A stretch of 64,000 nucleotides of DNA, from NCBI RefSeq assembly GCF_019774615.1, contig NZ_CP081496.1, positions 4,402,001 to 4,466,000 on the forward strand. Direction: 5' to 3'. The stretch is from Streptomyces sp. BHT-5-2. GTDB lineage: Bacteria; Actinomycetota; Actinomycetes; Streptomycetales; Streptomycetaceae. Of this stretch, positions 25,786-34,439 are shown one piece after another (position 1 is the stretch's first letter; each line of letters starts with the position of its first letter). The translations under genes and the position numbers were made by a program. The notes under the pieces were generated by a model. It worked only from the letters and a program-made list of their open reading frames with translations, was not told the DNA's origin and did no database searches.

Positions 25786-27060
25786 ATGACGCCACCCCCA
25801 GCCCAGCCGTCCCAGGACAGTCACGACGACGACCGCCCCCACGCCACGGCCCCCGGCCCCGGCCAACCCCCGGCCCCCCTCCGCCCCTTCGACGCGGAGT
25901 TCTTCCGGGACCCCTATCCCGTCTACGCCCGGCTCCGGAGGTTGGGCCCCGTCCTGCACGTCGAACTGCCCGACGGGGCGCGGGCCTGGCTCATCACCCG
26001 TGAGGAAGATGTGCGGGCGGCGCTCACCGATCAGCGGCTGTCGGTGAACAAGGCACGTTCCCGCAACGGCTATCAGGGCTTTTCGCTGCCGCCCGCCCTG
26101 GACGCCAACCTGCTCAACGTCGACCCGGACGACCACGTGCGGCTGCGCCGGCTGGTCTCCAAGGGGTTCACGCCACGGCATATCGAGCAGCTCCGCGGGC
26201 GCGTCGTCACGGCGGCCGAGCACTACGCCGACCGGCTGGCCGCACGGCTCACCGAGTGCGGGGAGGCCGATCTCCTCGCGGAGTTCGCCAACCCGCTGCC
26301 GTTGGTCGTCATCGGTCATCTGCTGGGCGTCCCCGAGGCGGACGGGCGGGAGTTCTCCCGGTGGATCGCCGCGATGTTCGCTCCGGAGCACGCCGGGCAC
26401 ACCGCGGAGGCCATCGATCGCATCCACCGCTATCTGCCGGGGCTGATCGGGGCGCGGCGCGCGCGGCCCGGGGACGATCTGCTGTCCTCGCTGATCGCCG
26501 CGCGGGACGAGGGGGACCGGCTGAGCGAGGACGAACTGGTCTCGTTGGCCTTTCTGTTGCTGATGGCGGGGACGGAGAACGTTCAGCACCTCATCGCCGG
26601 TGGGGTGCTCACCCTGTGGAACCACCCCGAGCAGCTTGCCGACCTGCGTCGTCGGCCGGAGCTCATACCGGAGGCCGTCGAGGAGCTGCTGCGCTGCGCC
26701 CATCCCAACCAGTGGGCGATCCGCAGGTTTCCCGTCGAAGCCGTCGAGATCGCCGGTACGCGGATTCCGGCCGGGGACACCGTGCTGCTGGGGCTCGCCT
26801 CGGCGCACCGCGATACGGCGCGCTTTCCGGAGCCGGACCGCTTCGACGTCCATCGGGCGGACAAAACTCATCTGGCCCTCGGCCATGGGATGCACTACTG
26901 CCTGGGGGCGGCGCTGGCCCGGATGGAGATCGGGATCGCGTTGGGTACACTGCTCGACCGGTTTCCCGATCTGCAACTTGCCGTGCCTGCCGAGCAGTTG
27001 GAGTGGCGGGCTTCGTTCCGGTCGCATGCGTTGCGGCGGTTGCCGGTGTCGGTGGGGTGA
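25786..27060 (+). CDS. Cytochrome P450
   Basis: 424-residue soluble bacterial P450 with all canonical motifs: oxygen-activation helix LLLMAGTENVQ (Asn replaces the common Thr after Glu), K-helix EELLR, and heme loop LGHGMHYCLGAALARME. This contrasts with the CYP157-type protein at 3.1 kb. Divergent from the bicupin. ATG 25786 begins a family-like N-terminus with a Pro-rich lead. Substrate unknown; CYP107-like general appearance only. Confidence 0.92.
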   Translation: MTPPPAQPSQDSHDDDRPHATAPGPGQPPAPLRPFDAEFFRDPYPVYARLRRLGPVLHVELPDGARAWLITREEDVRAALTDQRLSVNKARSRNGYQGFSLPPALDANLLNVDPDDHVRLRRLVSKGFTPRHIEQLRGRVVTAAEHYADRLAARLTECGEADLLAEFANPLPLVVIGHLLGVPEADGREFSRWIAAMFAPEHAGHTAEAIDRIHRYLPGLIGARRARPGDDLLSSLIAARDEGDRLSEDELVSLAFLLLMAGTENVQHLIAGGVLTLWNHPEQLADLRRRPELIPEAVEELLRCAHPNQWAIRRFPVEAVEIAGTRIPAGDTVLLGLASAHRDTARFPEPDRFDVHRADKTHLALGHGMHYCLGAALARMEIGIALGTLLDRFPDLQLAVPAEQLEWRASFRSHALRRLPVSVG

Positions 27061-27065
27061 GGCGT

Positions 27066-27087
27066 CGGACCCCCGTCGGGGTGTCCG
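27066..27087. terminator. Hairpin at P450/response-regulator boundary
   Basis: CGGAC-C-CCC ... GGGG-T-GTCCG, an imperfect stem, in the 30-bp gap between convergent genes. Confidence 0.45.
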
Positions 27088-27090
27088 GGG

Positions 27091-27747
27091 TCAGAGGCCG
27101 TGGTCGCGTACCCGTTCGACCAGGGCCGCCGCCTCGGCCCGGCTGCCGACCTGGAGCTTGCCGAAGAGGTTGTTGACGTGGGTCTTGACGGTGGCGACGG
27201 AGACGTAGAGGGCCTCGGCGATGGCGCGGTTGGTGCGGCGCTCGCTGAGGAGTTGGAGGACCCGGGTCTCCTGCACCGTCAGCGCGTGGGCGGCGGCGAG
27301 GTGTTCGAGGGCGGTGCGTCGGGTGAGTCCGCGCACCATGGCCGAGGCGATCTCCGGTGCGAAGGTGCGGTGCCCGTCGGCGGTCGCGGTGATCGCGGAG
27401 ACGATCTGGGCGCGACCGGCGCTCTTGGTGAGGTACCCGGCGGCGCCTGCCTGGAGGGCGCCGACGACGGAGGCGTCGTCGGCGTAGGTGGTCAGGACCA
27501 GTACCGCGGGCGCCGGGTCGAGGGCGTTCAGGGTGCGGGTGGCGGCGATGCCGTCGACCCCGGGCATCCGCAGGTCCATCAGCACCACGGCCGGGTTCAG
27601 GCGCCGGGCCAGATCGACGGCGGTGGCGCCGTCGGCCGCGGAGCCGACGACGTCGATGTCGGGTTCGTGGTCGAGGATGGTCACCAGGCCGTCGCGGACC
27701 GCGGCCTGGTCGTCGGCGACGATCACCCGGATCGGTCGGTCACTCAT
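27091..27747 (-). CDS. NarL-type response regulator
   Basis: 218-residue response regulator: receiver domain with the acidic pocket VIVADDQ, phosphoacceptor in VVLMDLRMPGVDG, and LTKSAG; C-terminal LuxR helix-turn-helix (LTVQETRVLQLLSERRTNRAIAEALYVSVATVKTHVNNLFGKL, cut here as landmarks). Overlaps the upstream histidine kinase gene by 8 nt, so the two form an operon. Confidence 0.93.
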   Translation of the reverse strand: MSDRPIRVIVADDQAAVRDGLVTILDHEPDIDVVGSAADGATAVDLARRLNPAVVLMDLRMPGVDGIAATRTLNALDPAPAVLVLTTYADDASVVGALQAGAAGYLTKSAGRAQIVSAITATADGHRTFAPEIASAMVRGLTRRTALEHLAAAHALTVQETRVLQLLSERRTNRAIAEALYVSVATVKTHVNNLFGKLQVGSRAEAAALVERVRDHGL

Positions 27748-28900
27748 AGGGCACCCGGCATTCCACGATCCACTCCCCCTCCACTGGGCCGGCGGTCAGT
27801 CTGCCACCGACGATCTCCGCACGCTCCCGCATGCCTGGCACGCCGTGGCCGCCCGAGGGGTGCGATGCCGGACGATCCGCGGACGGGACGAGCCGGTTGG
27901 TGACGCGCAGCAGGGCGGCGTCCCGGCCCGCCTCCACGACGACGTGGACGGGGGCGCCGGGTGCGTGCTTGCGGGCGTTGGTGAGGGCCTCGACCGTGAC
28001 GGAGGCGATGACCTCCGCGACCGGGTCGGGCGCCCGCGCCGACTCGCCCCGTACGTCGACGTCGACGGTCATGCCGAGGGCGCGGACGCCGGTGGCGATC
28101 TCGCCGAGGGCCGCGTCGATGCCGGCGGGGAGCCGGCGCAGGGCGTCCACGGCGCGCTTGGCGGCCACCAGACCGTCCGCCGCCACGGCGCGTGCGCCGC
28201 GGACCCGGGCCACCACGTCGTCGTCGGCTCCGCGGCTCACCGAGACCGCCTCCAGCGCGTCGAGCTGGATCACCAGGCCGCCGAGCGAGTGGGCGAGGAC
28301 GTCGTGGATGTCCCGGGCGATCCGGGCGCGTTCCTCCTGGACCGCGTGCGCGGCCCGGCGTTCGGCCCTGCCCCGTTCGGTGCGGCGGTCGAGGGCGTTG
28401 AGGCGGGCGAGGAAGCCGAACCCGCCGCCGGTCGTGGAGGAGATCAGCACCGAGACGGCCACCGCGGCGTCGCCGCCGACCGCCTCGTGGGCAAGGGTGA
28501 AGGCGGCGATGCCGGCCGCGAGGACGCCGCTGATCCACAGTGCGGGGGTTTCGGCGGCCGAGATCAGCAGGAACAGACCGGTCGCGCCGACGAACCCCGA
28601 GGCGTCCGGGTTCGTGGGACTGAGGCCGGCGCAGACCGCGCCGCCGACGAGCAGCACGCTCCAGGCCACCCGCGGCCAGCGGGGCGCGAGGGTGTGCCGG
28701 AGGGTCGCGGTCACCGCCCACAGGGCGAGCAGCGCGCAGAACACCGCGCTGTGCCACGCCGGGTGGGCGTCGAAGGCGTAGAAGGTCACCGCGATGGCGA
28801 TGGCCAGGCCGTGCAGGGCGAGCCGGCGCACGCGGGGCGCGTCGAGGCCGTCCCGGAAGCGGCGGGCCGGCCGCCCGGGTATGTCGTGGTCGTTCGGCAC
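27740..28900 (-). CDS. NarL-family sensor histidine kinase
   Basis: 386-residue kinase with about five N-terminal membrane segments, the HisKA_3 phosphorylation helix RIARDIHDVLAHSLGG, and the ATPase N-box EALTNARKHAPG. The G1 box is much altered, ending GGHGVPGMRERAEIVGG. GTG 28900 is chosen where the membrane region begins; the site is not well marked. Partner of the response regulator downstream. Signal unknown. Confidence 0.9.
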   Translation of the reverse strand: MPNDHDIPGRPARRFRDGLDAPRVRRLALHGLAIAIAVTFYAFDAHPAWHSAVFCALLALWAVTATLRHTLAPRWPRVAWSVLLVGGAVCAGLSPTNPDASGFVGATGLFLLISAAETPALWISGVLAAGIAAFTLAHEAVGGDAAVAVSVLISSTTGGGFGFLARLNALDRRTERGRAERRAAHAVQEERARIARDIHDVLAHSLGGLVIQLDALEAVSVSRGADDDVVARVRGARAVAADGLVAAKRAVDALRRLPAGIDAALGEIATGVRALGMTVDVDVRGESARAPDPVAEVIASVTVEALTNARKHAPGAPVHVVVEAGRDAALLRVTNRLVPSADRPASHPSGGHGVPGMRERAEIVGGRLTAGPVEGEWIVECRVPYE

Positions 28901-29067
28901 CGACCCATTGTGGCGGTCCGCGACCGGTGCTCCGGTCCGGGCCGACGCGATCTCCACCCTTTTCTCCACCCCGGTGGCCGATCCGTGGGCGGCTGTCGGG
29001 CCGCAGGGTGAGGAGTGGCGGCGGACCGCCGCCCGCGCTCGTTCTCGCACAGAAGGTCCTGGGGGTC

Positions 29068-29529
29068 ATGGACAATCCCACCACCACCAATCTCACCATC
29101 ACCGCCGTTGTGCTGCTGTGGCTGCTGTCCAGGCAGCTCGTGGAGCGGCCGCTGCGGGAGAAGTCCCCGGTCGGGCTGGTGCTGATCGTCATCGGCGCGG
29201 TCGAGACCGGCTGGTATGTCACCGCCCATCCGCTGTCCTGGCGGGACGGCGCGCTGGTCGTGGCGAGCCTGGCGGTCGGGGTGCTGCTGGCGGCGCTGCG
29301 TGCGTTCACCGTGCGGTTGTCCGTGCGCGGCGGGCGGGTGGTGCGGCAGGGCACGGTGCTCACGGCGGCGCTGTGGGTCGTCGGTCTGGGGCAGCACTTC
29401 CTGATCGACACCGCGGTCACGGCCGAACTGGGCGCGGTCACCGTGCTGTTCTACTTCGGGGTGGTGTTGCTGGCGCAGCAGCTGGTGCTGGTGCGGCGGG
29501 CCGCCGTGGCGGGCCTCTCCGGTCGCTGA
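29068..29529 (+). CDS. Small integral membrane protein (DUF1453-like)
   Basis: 153 residues with about four to five membrane helices (TITAVVLLWLLSRQL, VGLVLIVIGAVETGWYV, LVVASLAVGVLLAALRAF, VLTAALWVVGLGQHF, VTVLFYFGVVLLAQQL). The pattern with VERPLREKSP after helix 1 resembles DUF1453/CcdC-like proteins. Divergent from the two-component operon, hence a possible target. ATG 29068 follows AAGGTCCTGGGGG. Confidence 0.72.
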   Translation: MDNPTTTNLTITAVVLLWLLSRQLVERPLREKSPVGLVLIVIGAVETGWYVTAHPLSWRDGALVVASLAVGVLLAALRAFTVRLSVRGGRVVRQGTVLTAALWVVGLGQHFLIDTAVTAELGAVTVLFYFGVVLLAQQLVLVRRAAVAGLSGR

Positions 29530-29534
29530 CGCTG

Positions 29535-29594
29535 CGGCCGCCGACGGCAGCGCGCGCCGACGGGGGCGACCGGGACGCGCGCCGACGGCGGCCG
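29535..29594. terminator. Long-range hairpin between convergent genes
   Basis: CGGCCGCCG (29535-29543) is exactly complementary to 29586-29594, with further GCGCGC pairing inside. It fills the gap between the membrane-protein gene and the esterase gene. Confidence 0.45.
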
Positions 29595-29604
29595 TCCGCC
29601 GTGG

Positions 29605-31095
29605 TCAGTTCCGGGCGCTGTCGTTCCCGGCCGCTTCGGGTGCGAAGTGGCGGATGCGGGCGGGTGTGCCGGGGACGTAGGCGGGGATGCCGTGCGCGGA
29701 GCCGGTGGTGACGAAGGCGGCGACGGCTCCGGCGAAGGCGTCGCCGAGCGCGCGGGCGGCGGCGTCCGGGCGGCCCAGCATGGGACTGCCGGCGAAGCTG
29801 TCGAACGTGCCGAAGAGGAAGGGCAGTTCGCTGCAGTGGCAGGCACCGAGCGGGTTGTCGTCGCCGGGTGCGGAGTAGTCGAACTGGTAGACGTGGGTGG
29901 GGTGGCCGGCGGCGGCGTGGTGGTCGGCGATCTCCAGTGCGCCGGCGCGGAACTCGGCGTCGGTCGTGGCGGCGATGGCGATCCGGCCCGGAGTGGCGTG
30001 CGGGAGCTGCCCGGCGTAGTGGTCGTAGCGCCGCTCCGCCTCGCCTTCGCCGGGGGTCTGTCCGGCGAGCAGGGCCAGGGCGCCGGCGCGGTCGAGGGAC
30101 CGGATGCGGGGGTCGAGTCCCATGAACGCGGTCATCTCGTCGCGGGTCGTGCCGATCAGCAGGCCCTTGCCGTCCAGGGCGCCGGCGGTGAGCGCATCGC
30201 GCCGGGCGAGCGGAAGGCCGGTGCCGCCGAGTACCGGGTACATCGCCGGGGCGACGCTGCCTGCCTGGGCGAGCTGCACCGCCAACGTCCCGTAGGCGGC
30301 GTTGAGTTGGGAGGCGGGAAGGGCGCGGAGGGCCTGGCCGGGGTCCGCCCGGCCGGCCACGTCCAGCAGGCGGAGATATGCCTGGGCGTGCTCGGCGGCG
30401 AGGGCCGGGTCCTGCGGCGCCAGGCCCCACGGTCCGCTCTGCAGCAGAACGCGGTGGACGAGTCCGGCGGTCCGGGGGTCGGTGGCGAGCGCCAGGGCCG
30501 CATAGGCGCCGGCGGACTGGCCGCCGACGGTCACCGCGTCCGGGTCGCCGCCGAACGCGGCGATGTTGTCCCGCACCCAGTGCAGTGCGGCGGCCTGGTC
30601 CTGGAGGCCGAGGTTGTCCGCGCCGATCTCCGGGAGGTGGAGGTATCCGAACGGCCCCAGGCGATAGTTGGCGGTGACGACGATCAGGTCGCCGCGGGCG
30701 GCGAGCCGGGCGCCGTCGTACCAGTCCCAGCCGGCCGAGCCGCTGCTGAAGCCGCCACCGTGGAACCAGAGCAGGACCGGGCGGGCCGCCCCGTCCTCGC
30801 GGGCGTGCAGCGGGGTCCAGACGTTGAGGGTGAGGCAGCCGTCCTCGTTCCAGTCCGGGGTGCGGCGACCCATGACCGCTTCCAGGCGGGACGGGTTCTG
30901 GGGCGCCGAGGGTCCGGCGTGCACCGCGTCCCGTGTTCCCTCCCACTGCGGGTGGGGCTGCGGCGGGGCGAACCGCAACGCGCCCACGGGCGGGGCGGCA
31001 TACGGAATCCCCCGGTAGGCCGCCGCCGCTCCGTCGGCCCGGCCCCGGACCAGGCCCCGGTGTGTGGCCACGACCTGGTCGCTGTCCTGCGTCAT
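29605..31095 (-). CDS. Type B carboxylesterase
   Basis: 496-residue esterase. Oxyanion hole FHGGGF (111-116), nucleophile GGQSAGAY with Ser194, acid in TTRDEMTAF, and the terminal His in the SELPFLFG-preceding CHCSELPF segment; DWNEDGCLTLNVWTP is the second family signature. No export signal, so probably cytoplasmic. Monocistronic. Confidence 0.92.
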   Translation of the reverse strand: MTQDSDQVVATHRGLVRGRADGAAAAYRGIPYAAPPVGALRFAPPQPHPQWEGTRDAVHAGPSAPQNPSRLEAVMGRRTPDWNEDGCLTLNVWTPLHAREDGAARPVLLWFHGGGFSSGSAGWDWYDGARLAARGDLIVVTANYRLGPFGYLHLPEIGADNLGLQDQAAALHWVRDNIAAFGGDPDAVTVGGQSAGAYAALALATDPRTAGLVHRVLLQSGPWGLAPQDPALAAEHAQAYLRLLDVAGRADPGQALRALPASQLNAAYGTLAVQLAQAGSVAPAMYPVLGGTGLPLARRDALTAGALDGKGLLIGTTRDEMTAFMGLDPRIRSLDRAGALALLAGQTPGEGEAERRYDHYAGQLPHATPGRIAIAATTDAEFRAGALEIADHHAAAGHPTHVYQFDYSAPGDDNPLGACHCSELPFLFGTFDSFAGSPMLGRPDAAARALGDAFAGAVAAFVTTGSAHGIPAYVPGTPARIRHFAPEAAGNDSARN

Positions 31096-31392
31096 CGTGC
31101 TTCCTTTCGTGAATCGGGCATCCGCTCGCCTGCTCCGGCCGTTCTATCCCGGATGCGGCGATCCGGGCCAGCGGAATCCACGGCGGCGGTTTCGCCGGTG
31201 CCGTGATCGTTCCGGAGTCGCGGACAGGGGATGACGAGGGGGAATGCCCTGCCGCACGCCGTCGCCGGCACCCGCGGACACCCGTCCGGGCGTTCGACCG
31301 GGTGTGGCAGAGTGATCCTGGATGCACAAGGCGCAGGTCGGCGGGTAGACGCACTCCCGAGGCCGGATCCCGCACCGCCTGGGAGGTGAACG

Positions 31393-31764
31393 GTGGCTCG
31401 CACAGCGGAACTCCCCGCTACCTCGGCCGAGGCGCGCGACCGCGTGCTCGCCCTGCTGCGTGGCTGTCAACGGCAGCTCGACGAGATGGCGGTGGCCGAC
31501 GCGTTGCTGATCACCTCGGAGCTGGTCACCAACGCCCTGCGGCACGCGGGCGGGGTCACCGGATTCGTGGCCCGGGTCACCGGGGACCTGCTCGAACTGA
31601 CCGTGGAGGACGCCAGCCCCGTCCCGCCGGTCGTCCCCGCCGACATCCGGGACGGCCGGATCGGTGGCTACGGATGGTCACTCGTCCACCGCCTCGCCAC
31701 CTCTGTCACGGTCGTCCCCTCCGCGGCCGGCAAGGGCATCCAGGTCGCGCTGCGGCTCATGTGA
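31393..31764 (+). CDS. Anti-sigma-factor-type ATP-binding protein (RsbW/SpoIIAB-like)
   Basis: 123-residue HATPase domain alone, with N-box ITSELVTNALRHAGG (about 40-54) and a G-box region DGRIGGYGWSLVHRLA. Such proteins bind sigma factors or phosphorylate anti-anti-sigma factors. It is 118 nt upstream of a SigB-type sigma gene on the same strand, so it is a plausible regulator of it. GTG 31393 follows GGGAGGTGAAC. Confidence 0.87.
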   Translation: MARTAELPATSAEARDRVLALLRGCQRQLDEMAVADALLITSELVTNALRHAGGVTGFVARVTGDLLELTVEDASPVPPVVPADIRDGRIGGYGWSLVHRLATSVTVVPSAAGKGIQVALRLM

Positions 31765-31810
31765 ACGGCCCCGCCAGGCGGGCACCACACCCCGAATCGT
31801 GATCCTTCGG

Positions 31811-31836
31811 GCATGTCCTCGGCGTGTCCTGGGTAA
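31811..31836 (+). promoter_or_regulatory. Possible SigB-type promoter
   Basis: GCAT, 16 nt, then GGGTAA fits the actinomycete SigB-type pattern GNNT-N14-16-GGGTA(A/C/T). It is 47 nt upstream of the sigma gene start, suggesting autoregulation. Short degenerate match, so moderate confidence. Confidence 0.45.
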
Positions 31837-31882
31837 GCGGCCGCACAGGTGCCCGCGGGGGCCGGGCACGGAGGGAGACGTG

Positions 31883-32773
31883 ATGACCACCGTCGTGAAC
31901 GGCACCACGACAGCCGCGCTCACCACGGAACGTGACGACGGTCTCCCGGAGGTCAGGCACCCCAGGGCGATGGCGCCGCAGGACGCGCGCCAGCTCTCCA
32001 AGCTGTTCTTCGACCGGCTGCGCCACCTCGAAGAGGGCACCCGCGCCCACCAGTACGCACGGAACACCCTCATCGAGATGAACATGTCGATGGTGCGCTA
32101 CGTCGCCCGCCGGTACCGCCACCGCGGCGACGACATGGACGACATCGTCCAGGTCGGCACGATCGGGCTGATCAAGGCGATCGACCGGTTCGACGTCGCG
32201 CGCGCGGTGGAGTTCTCCACCTTCGCCGTGCCGTACATCCTCGGCGAGATCAGGCGCTTCTTCCGGGACACCGGCTGGGCGGTGCACGTCCCCCGTCGGC
32301 TTCAGGAGCTGCGCACCGAACTCGCCAGGGCGAAGGAGGAGTTGCACGCCGGGCTGGACCGCGATCCCACCGTGCCCGAACTCGCGGCGCATCTGCGGCT
32401 GCCGGAGGACGAGGTGATCGAGGGTCTCGTCGCGGCCAACGGCTATGCCGCGGACTCCCTGGACACCCCGCTCGATCCCGATCCGCTGGGCCGGCGGCGT
32501 GCGCTCGCCGATGTCCTCGGCGAGGAGGACCGCGCCCTGACGGCGGTGGAGGACCTGCACGCCCTCGCACCGCTGCTGCGGCAGCTCGCGCCCCGCGAAC
32601 GCCGCATCATCGAACTGCGCTTCGGCCAGGAGATGACCCAGTCTCAGATCGGTGCCGAGATCGGCGTGTCGCAGATGCATGTCTCCCGTCTGCTCAACCA
32701 CACGCTGACGAGGCTCCGCAGCGGCATGCTCACCGACCCGCCGCCGAAGGCCCCGCCCTCTCCCGGCCCGTGA
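31883..32773 (+). CDS. SigB/SigF-type RNA polymerase sigma factor
   Basis: 296-residue stress-type sigma factor. Region 2 includes NMSMVRYVARRYRHRGDD...DDIVQVGTIGLIKAIDRFD and EFSTFAVPYILGEIRRFFRD; region 3 follows with VPRRLQELRTEL; region 4 has LRQLAPRERRIIELRF...MTQSQIGAEIGVSQMHVSRLLNH. This is the SigB/SigF group controlled by anti-sigma ATPases, and one lies directly upstream. ATG 31883 follows GGAGACGTG. Confidence 0.93.
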   Translation: MTTVVNGTTTAALTTERDDGLPEVRHPRAMAPQDARQLSKLFFDRLRHLEEGTRAHQYARNTLIEMNMSMVRYVARRYRHRGDDMDDIVQVGTIGLIKAIDRFDVARAVEFSTFAVPYILGEIRRFFRDTGWAVHVPRRLQELRTELARAKEELHAGLDRDPTVPELAAHLRLPEDEVIEGLVAANGYAADSLDTPLDPDPLGRRRALADVLGEEDRALTAVEDLHALAPLLRQLAPRERRIIELRFGQEMTQSQIGAEIGVSQMHVSRLLNHTLTRLRSGMLTDPPPKAPPSPGP

Positions 32774-32780
32774 CACCGGA

Positions 32781-32817
32781 GACCGGCCCGCCCGCACCAC
32801 CACCGGACGGGCCGGTC
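32781..32817. terminator. Perfect 10-bp hairpin, sigma/glycosyltransferase boundary
   Basis: GACCGGCCCG (32781-32790) is exactly complementary to 32808-32817. Between convergent genes, so likely bidirectional. Confidence 0.65.
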
Positions 32818-32823
32818 CCCTGC

Positions 32824-33993
32824 TCAGGCCAGGTACTCCTCGATCACGTCGACACCGCGGGCGGCGCCGCCGCTCCCCCGGACGACCTTGCGCATCCGGT
32901 CGAGGTTGGTGCGGATCTGCGGGTCACCGGCGACCCGGGCGACGGCGGCGCGCAGCGACTCCGCGGTCACCGCCTTCGTGTCGAGCTGTTCGCCGAGGCC
33001 GAGTTCCTGCATCCGTCCGGCGTTGGCGGCCTGTTCGGGCATCTGCGGGACGGCGATCAGGCCGACGCCGTAGTACAGGGCCTCCATCGTGGAGTTCATG
33101 CCGGTGTGCGAGACGAAGGCGGTCGCCCGCTGGAGCACGGCCGGCTGCGGGAACCGCGGGCGGACGTCGAACGACGGCGGCAGCGGCCCCAGGCCCGCGG
33201 GGTCGACACCGCCCACGGACATCGCCACGTGGTACGGCTCGTCGGCGAACGCCTCGATGCAGGTGCGGTAGAACTCGGGCCGGTTGTTGAAGACCGTGCC
33301 CAGCGCGATGAACACCACCGGGGTCTCGGGGTCCGGCGGCGACCAGGGCTCGTTCTCCCGGCTGCCCACGGAGGGCCCGATGAAGTGGAACCGCTCGTCG
33401 AACGTGTCGCCGGCCGGCTGGAACTCCCTGGGTATGAAGACGAGGTTGAGCTTCTCCGTCACATCCAGCAGATTCGCCGGGTCCAGCTCGACGCCGTGTT
33501 CCGCGGTGAATTCCTGACAGCCGGCGGCTATCACCCCGGCCACCGGGCTCTCCGGGCCCGTCGCGTCCATGAAGCCGTTGAACAGCGAGTAGTGCTCATT
33601 GGACGCGAGGTGGGGTACCAGGCGGACGGCCGGCAGGCCCAGGTGCTCGGCGACGACCCGGCCCGACCAGGTCATCGCGTCGTAGCAGACCGCGTCCACC
33701 GGCTCGTTGGCGCAGTGGTCCCGCAGCACCGGATAGGACGCGCGCATCGCATCGAAGAGGCGGCCCATCAAGAGACCGAAGGCTTCCGGCCCGAACTCGG
33801 TGGGCGGGTCCATGCGGGGGAGCGCCGGCAGCTCCACCCAGCGTGCGCCGGCCTTGGTGACCATCTCGCCGTGTTCCGCACCGGTGGCGTAGTCCACGCG
33901 ATGGCCGCGCCGCACCAGCTCCTCGACCAACGGCAGAGTGGGATTGACGTGCCCGTGACCGCCAAGGGTCACGAATAACAAGTGTTTCGCCAT
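32824..33993 (-). CDS. Macrolide-type (GT1) glycosyltransferase
   Basis: 389-residue GT-B enzyme of the MGT group (OleD/MgtA-like), which inactivates macrolides by glucosylation in known members. The N-domain begins HLLFVTLGGHGHVNPTLPL with the catalytic His, and the donor-binding region is FVSHTGMNSTMEALYYGVGLIAVPQ...EQAANAGRMQELGLG. No polyketide or deoxysugar genes adjoin it, so it is more likely a detoxification or resistance enzyme than a biosynthetic one. Residue 6 is a TTA codon (33976-33978), so bldA may delay its expression. Confidence 0.92.
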   Translation of the reverse strand: MAKHLLFVTLGGHGHVNPTLPLVEELVRRGHRVDYATGAEHGEMVTKAGARWVELPALPRMDPPTEFGPEAFGLLMGRLFDAMRASYPVLRDHCANEPVDAVCYDAMTWSGRVVAEHLGLPAVRLVPHLASNEHYSLFNGFMDATGPESPVAGVIAAGCQEFTAEHGVELDPANLLDVTEKLNLVFIPREFQPAGDTFDERFHFIGPSVGSRENEPWSPPDPETPVVFIALGTVFNNRPEFYRTCIEAFADEPYHVAMSVGGVDPAGLGPLPPSFDVRPRFPQPAVLQRATAFVSHTGMNSTMEALYYGVGLIAVPQMPEQAANAGRMQELGLGEQLDTKAVTAESLRAAVARVAGDPQIRTNLDRMRKVVRGSGGAARGVDVIEEYLA

Positions 33994-34043
33994 ATCGAAA
34001 ATCCTAGCGATCCCGGATTTTCGCCCCCGACCCGCCCACCTCG

Positions 34044-34244
34044 CTAGCCGGAGGGCAGCCGCCGCATCAGATTGCGGGCCAAATGCCGTGCGGCGTGCGC
34101 CCCTTCACCACTGCCGGCCGCCAGCAGCCGCAACAACTCGATCGCGGCCCGCGCCTCCCGCAGGGTCAGCAGCGGCAGCCGTTCCTCGTCCGCGTCCACC
34201 ACACCGTCGACGAGGCTGAGAAGACGGTCGTTCATTGCGCTCAT
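34044..34244 (-). CDS. Small hypothetical protein
   Basis: About 66 residues from ATG 34244 (an ATG at 34262 is also in frame), mostly helical, with acidic and Leu/Ala/Arg-rich stretches (LSLVDGVVDADEERLPLLTLREARAAIELLRLL). No family recognised and no clear ribosome-binding site. Codon third positions are GC-rich as in true genes here. Confidence 0.45.
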   Translation of the reverse strand: MSAMNDRLLSLVDGVVDADEERLPLLTLREARAAIELLRLLAAGSGEGAHAARHLARNLMRRLPSG

Positions 34245-34439
34245 GGACGGGTTAACGGCCACTCACTTACCCGGTTACGGCGTACACGCCGGACGCCCAG
34301 GCAAACTTGTCGAACCGTCAGATCGCTCGGACGTGTGGATTTGCATACCAACATCTTCCAACTCGCCTTGCCCAGGCACTACTTGTACCGCACGCGCACA
34401 ACCGCTCGGCTTCGCACCACCACCTGTTGGGAGACGCCC

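Noticed and set aside
32824..33993. Macrolide biosynthetic cluster
   Set aside because: Only the glycosyltransferase is present; no polyketide synthase or deoxysugar genes in the window.
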